A stretch of DNA of 6,078 nt from positions 10,210 to 16,287 of the forward strand of contig MHIY01000011.1 in the NCBI GenBank assembly GCA_001817755.1. The letters run 5' to 3'. A model generated the notes under the pieces. The model searched no databases. It worked only from the letters and a program-made list of their open reading frames with translations, and was not told the DNA's origin. A program made the position numbers and the translations under genes. Every line of letters begins with the position of its first letter. Within the stretch, counting starts at the first letter, position 1. Positions 5,643-6,078 of the stretch are shown in pieces. The DNA comes from Candidatus Colwellbacteria bacterium RIFCSPLOWO2_01_FULL_48_10 (lineage in GTDB: Bacteria > Patescibacteriota > Minisyncoccia > UBA6257 > Colwellbacteraceae).

Positions 5643-5698
5643 ATGATTAGCTCGATAGCGACATAGCTTTTTAGCTCGTTAGTAAGATTGGGGTTCAT
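5639..5698 (-). CDS. 19-codon leader-like ORF coupled to pilC
   Basis: Reads MNPNLTNELKSYVAIELII then TGA, whose bases overlap the pilC start as ATGA. It resembles the leader of the GspJ-like pseudopilin (MNFTNELTSFRTIEL), because both are encoded by copies of the same repeat. No Shine-Dalgarno is visible, and no GF-type cleavage site or pilin body follows. It may be a coupling or leader peptide, or simply a fossil of a pseudopilin start. Expression is uncertain. Confidence 0.3.
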   Translation of the reverse strand: MNPNLTNELKSYVAIELII

Positions 5699-5764
5699 TG
5701 GATTTATTATGCTTTTTCTTACTAAACAGCTTTAGCCGCTAAGAGCTTCCGTACTATCGAGCTA
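5648..5764. repeat. Inverted-repeat element filling the pilB-pilC gap
   Basis: TAGCTCGATAG (5648-5658) is exactly inverted at 5754-5764, and inside it TTAGTAAG (5679-5686) is exactly inverted at 5718-5725. This predicts a long, interrupted hairpin in the pilB-pilC mRNA. The pilB-side arm carries the pilB stop (5762-5764) and stops in all three frames. The pilC-side arm is open and encodes the 19-codon leader-like ORF. No IVS gene is inside. The GspJ-like leader region is a further copy. It could be an emptied or miniature relative of the IVS element, although the arm sequences are unrelated. Confidence 0.75.
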
Positions 5765-6078
5765 GTTCTTTGGCGGTTCAGCCACGCGCATCAGTTCGTC
5801 TATCGTGGTTACTCCGGCTATGACCTTAAAAATTCCGTCCTCAAAAAGGGATCTTGCGCCCTGACTTCTAGCCAGCGCCCAAATCTCGGACGTTGATGGA
5901 TTTTTAAGTATCAAATTTTGCATTTCTGGCGTAACGTCGATAAACTCAAAAATGCCGATCCGCCCTTTGTAGCCGGTAAACCCGCATACGTTGCAACCCT
6001 TGCCGCGGTATAGGTTTGTCTGGCCGGCTAGATACTCCGCCGCCCGCCCGATGGGCTTAAGCTCGGCGGGCGTAACCG
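5762..6078 (-). CDS. pilB: PilB/GspE assembly ATPase, C-terminal end (5' part outside window)
   Basis: 104 codons before the TAG at 5762-5764; the gene enters from the right edge. GKGCNVCGFTGYKGRIGIFE is the hallmark of the GspE/PilB C-terminal region: it holds the second CxxC pair of the zinc-binding tetracysteine motif followed by GYxGRxxIxE. The final stretch ARSQGARSLFEDGIFKVIAG then TTIDELMRV is the usual family ending. The Walker A and B motifs and the first Cys pair lie outside the window. This ATPase powers filament extension at the cytoplasmic face and works on PilC encoded next. PilT-type retraction ATPases lack the zinc motif, which supports PilB/GspE. The stop codon is part of the inverted repeat at 5754-5764. 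Confidence 0.93.
   Translation of the reverse strand, partial: VTPAELKPIGRAAEYLAGQTNLYRGKGCNVCGFTGYKGRIGIFEFIDVTPEMQNLILKNPSTSEIWALARSQGARSLFEDGIFKVIAGVTTIDELMRVAEPPKN

Overview
All recognisable genes lie on the minus strand, so the window reads right to left as one type IV pilus / type II-secretion-like gene cluster. In order of transcription it holds: the C-terminus of a PilB/GspE assembly ATPase (5762-6078), a PilC/GspF platform protein (4596-5642), a four-helix-bundle 'IVS' protein (4201-4563), four pseudopilins (GspH-like 3740-4204, a PilV/GspI-like pseudopilin fused to a seven-bladed LVIVD propeller 2331-3740, PilW/GspJ-like 1723-2262, PilX/GspK-like 1272-1697), a major-pilin/GspG-like protein (776-1225), and the N-terminal 246 residues of a MASE1 membrane sensor (1-740). 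The two edge genes run out of the window.

The likely source is a Candidate Phyla Radiation (Patescibacteria) bacterium, perhaps Parcubacteria-like. This is an inference from the pilin set, from the family-typical 'INPNKQLGDTRNAQRR' stretch of the major pilin, from the IVS protein inside the pilus cluster, and from low-complexity prepilin leaders, a style I associate with these genomes. TGA is used as a stop, which argues against the code-25 lineages in which TGA means glycine.

Function: PilB would power and PilC anchor the inner-membrane assembly machine. The H/I/J/K-like minor pseudopilins would form the priming tip complex, with the propeller displayed at the tip. The GspG-like protein would be the bulk subunit and seems to have its own promoter in the 46-bp gap before it. 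No prepilin peptidase, PilT, PilM/N/O or secretin is in the window.

The most unusual signal is a set of short repeats at the gene junctions. The IVS gene is enclosed by 17-bp perfect inverted arms (4175-4191 and 4582-4598). The pilB-pilC gap carries a second, ORF-poor inverted-repeat element of unrelated sequence (5648-5764). In both, the upstream arm supplies the stop codon of the preceding gene and has stops in all three frames. The downstream arm is open and encodes either a prepilin leader (GspH-like) or a leader-like 19-codon ORF whose TGA overlaps the pilC ATG. The pilBC element recurs as the leader and upstream region of the GspJ-like gene. The H-like, propeller and K-like leaders are each built on two perfect tandem copies of a different 14-bp unit. 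This suggests IVS-type elements that spread through the operon and were converted into gene punctuation and signal-peptide sequence.

No RNA genes, CRISPR arrays or convincing terminators were seen, and no stretch above 125 bp lacks a gene.
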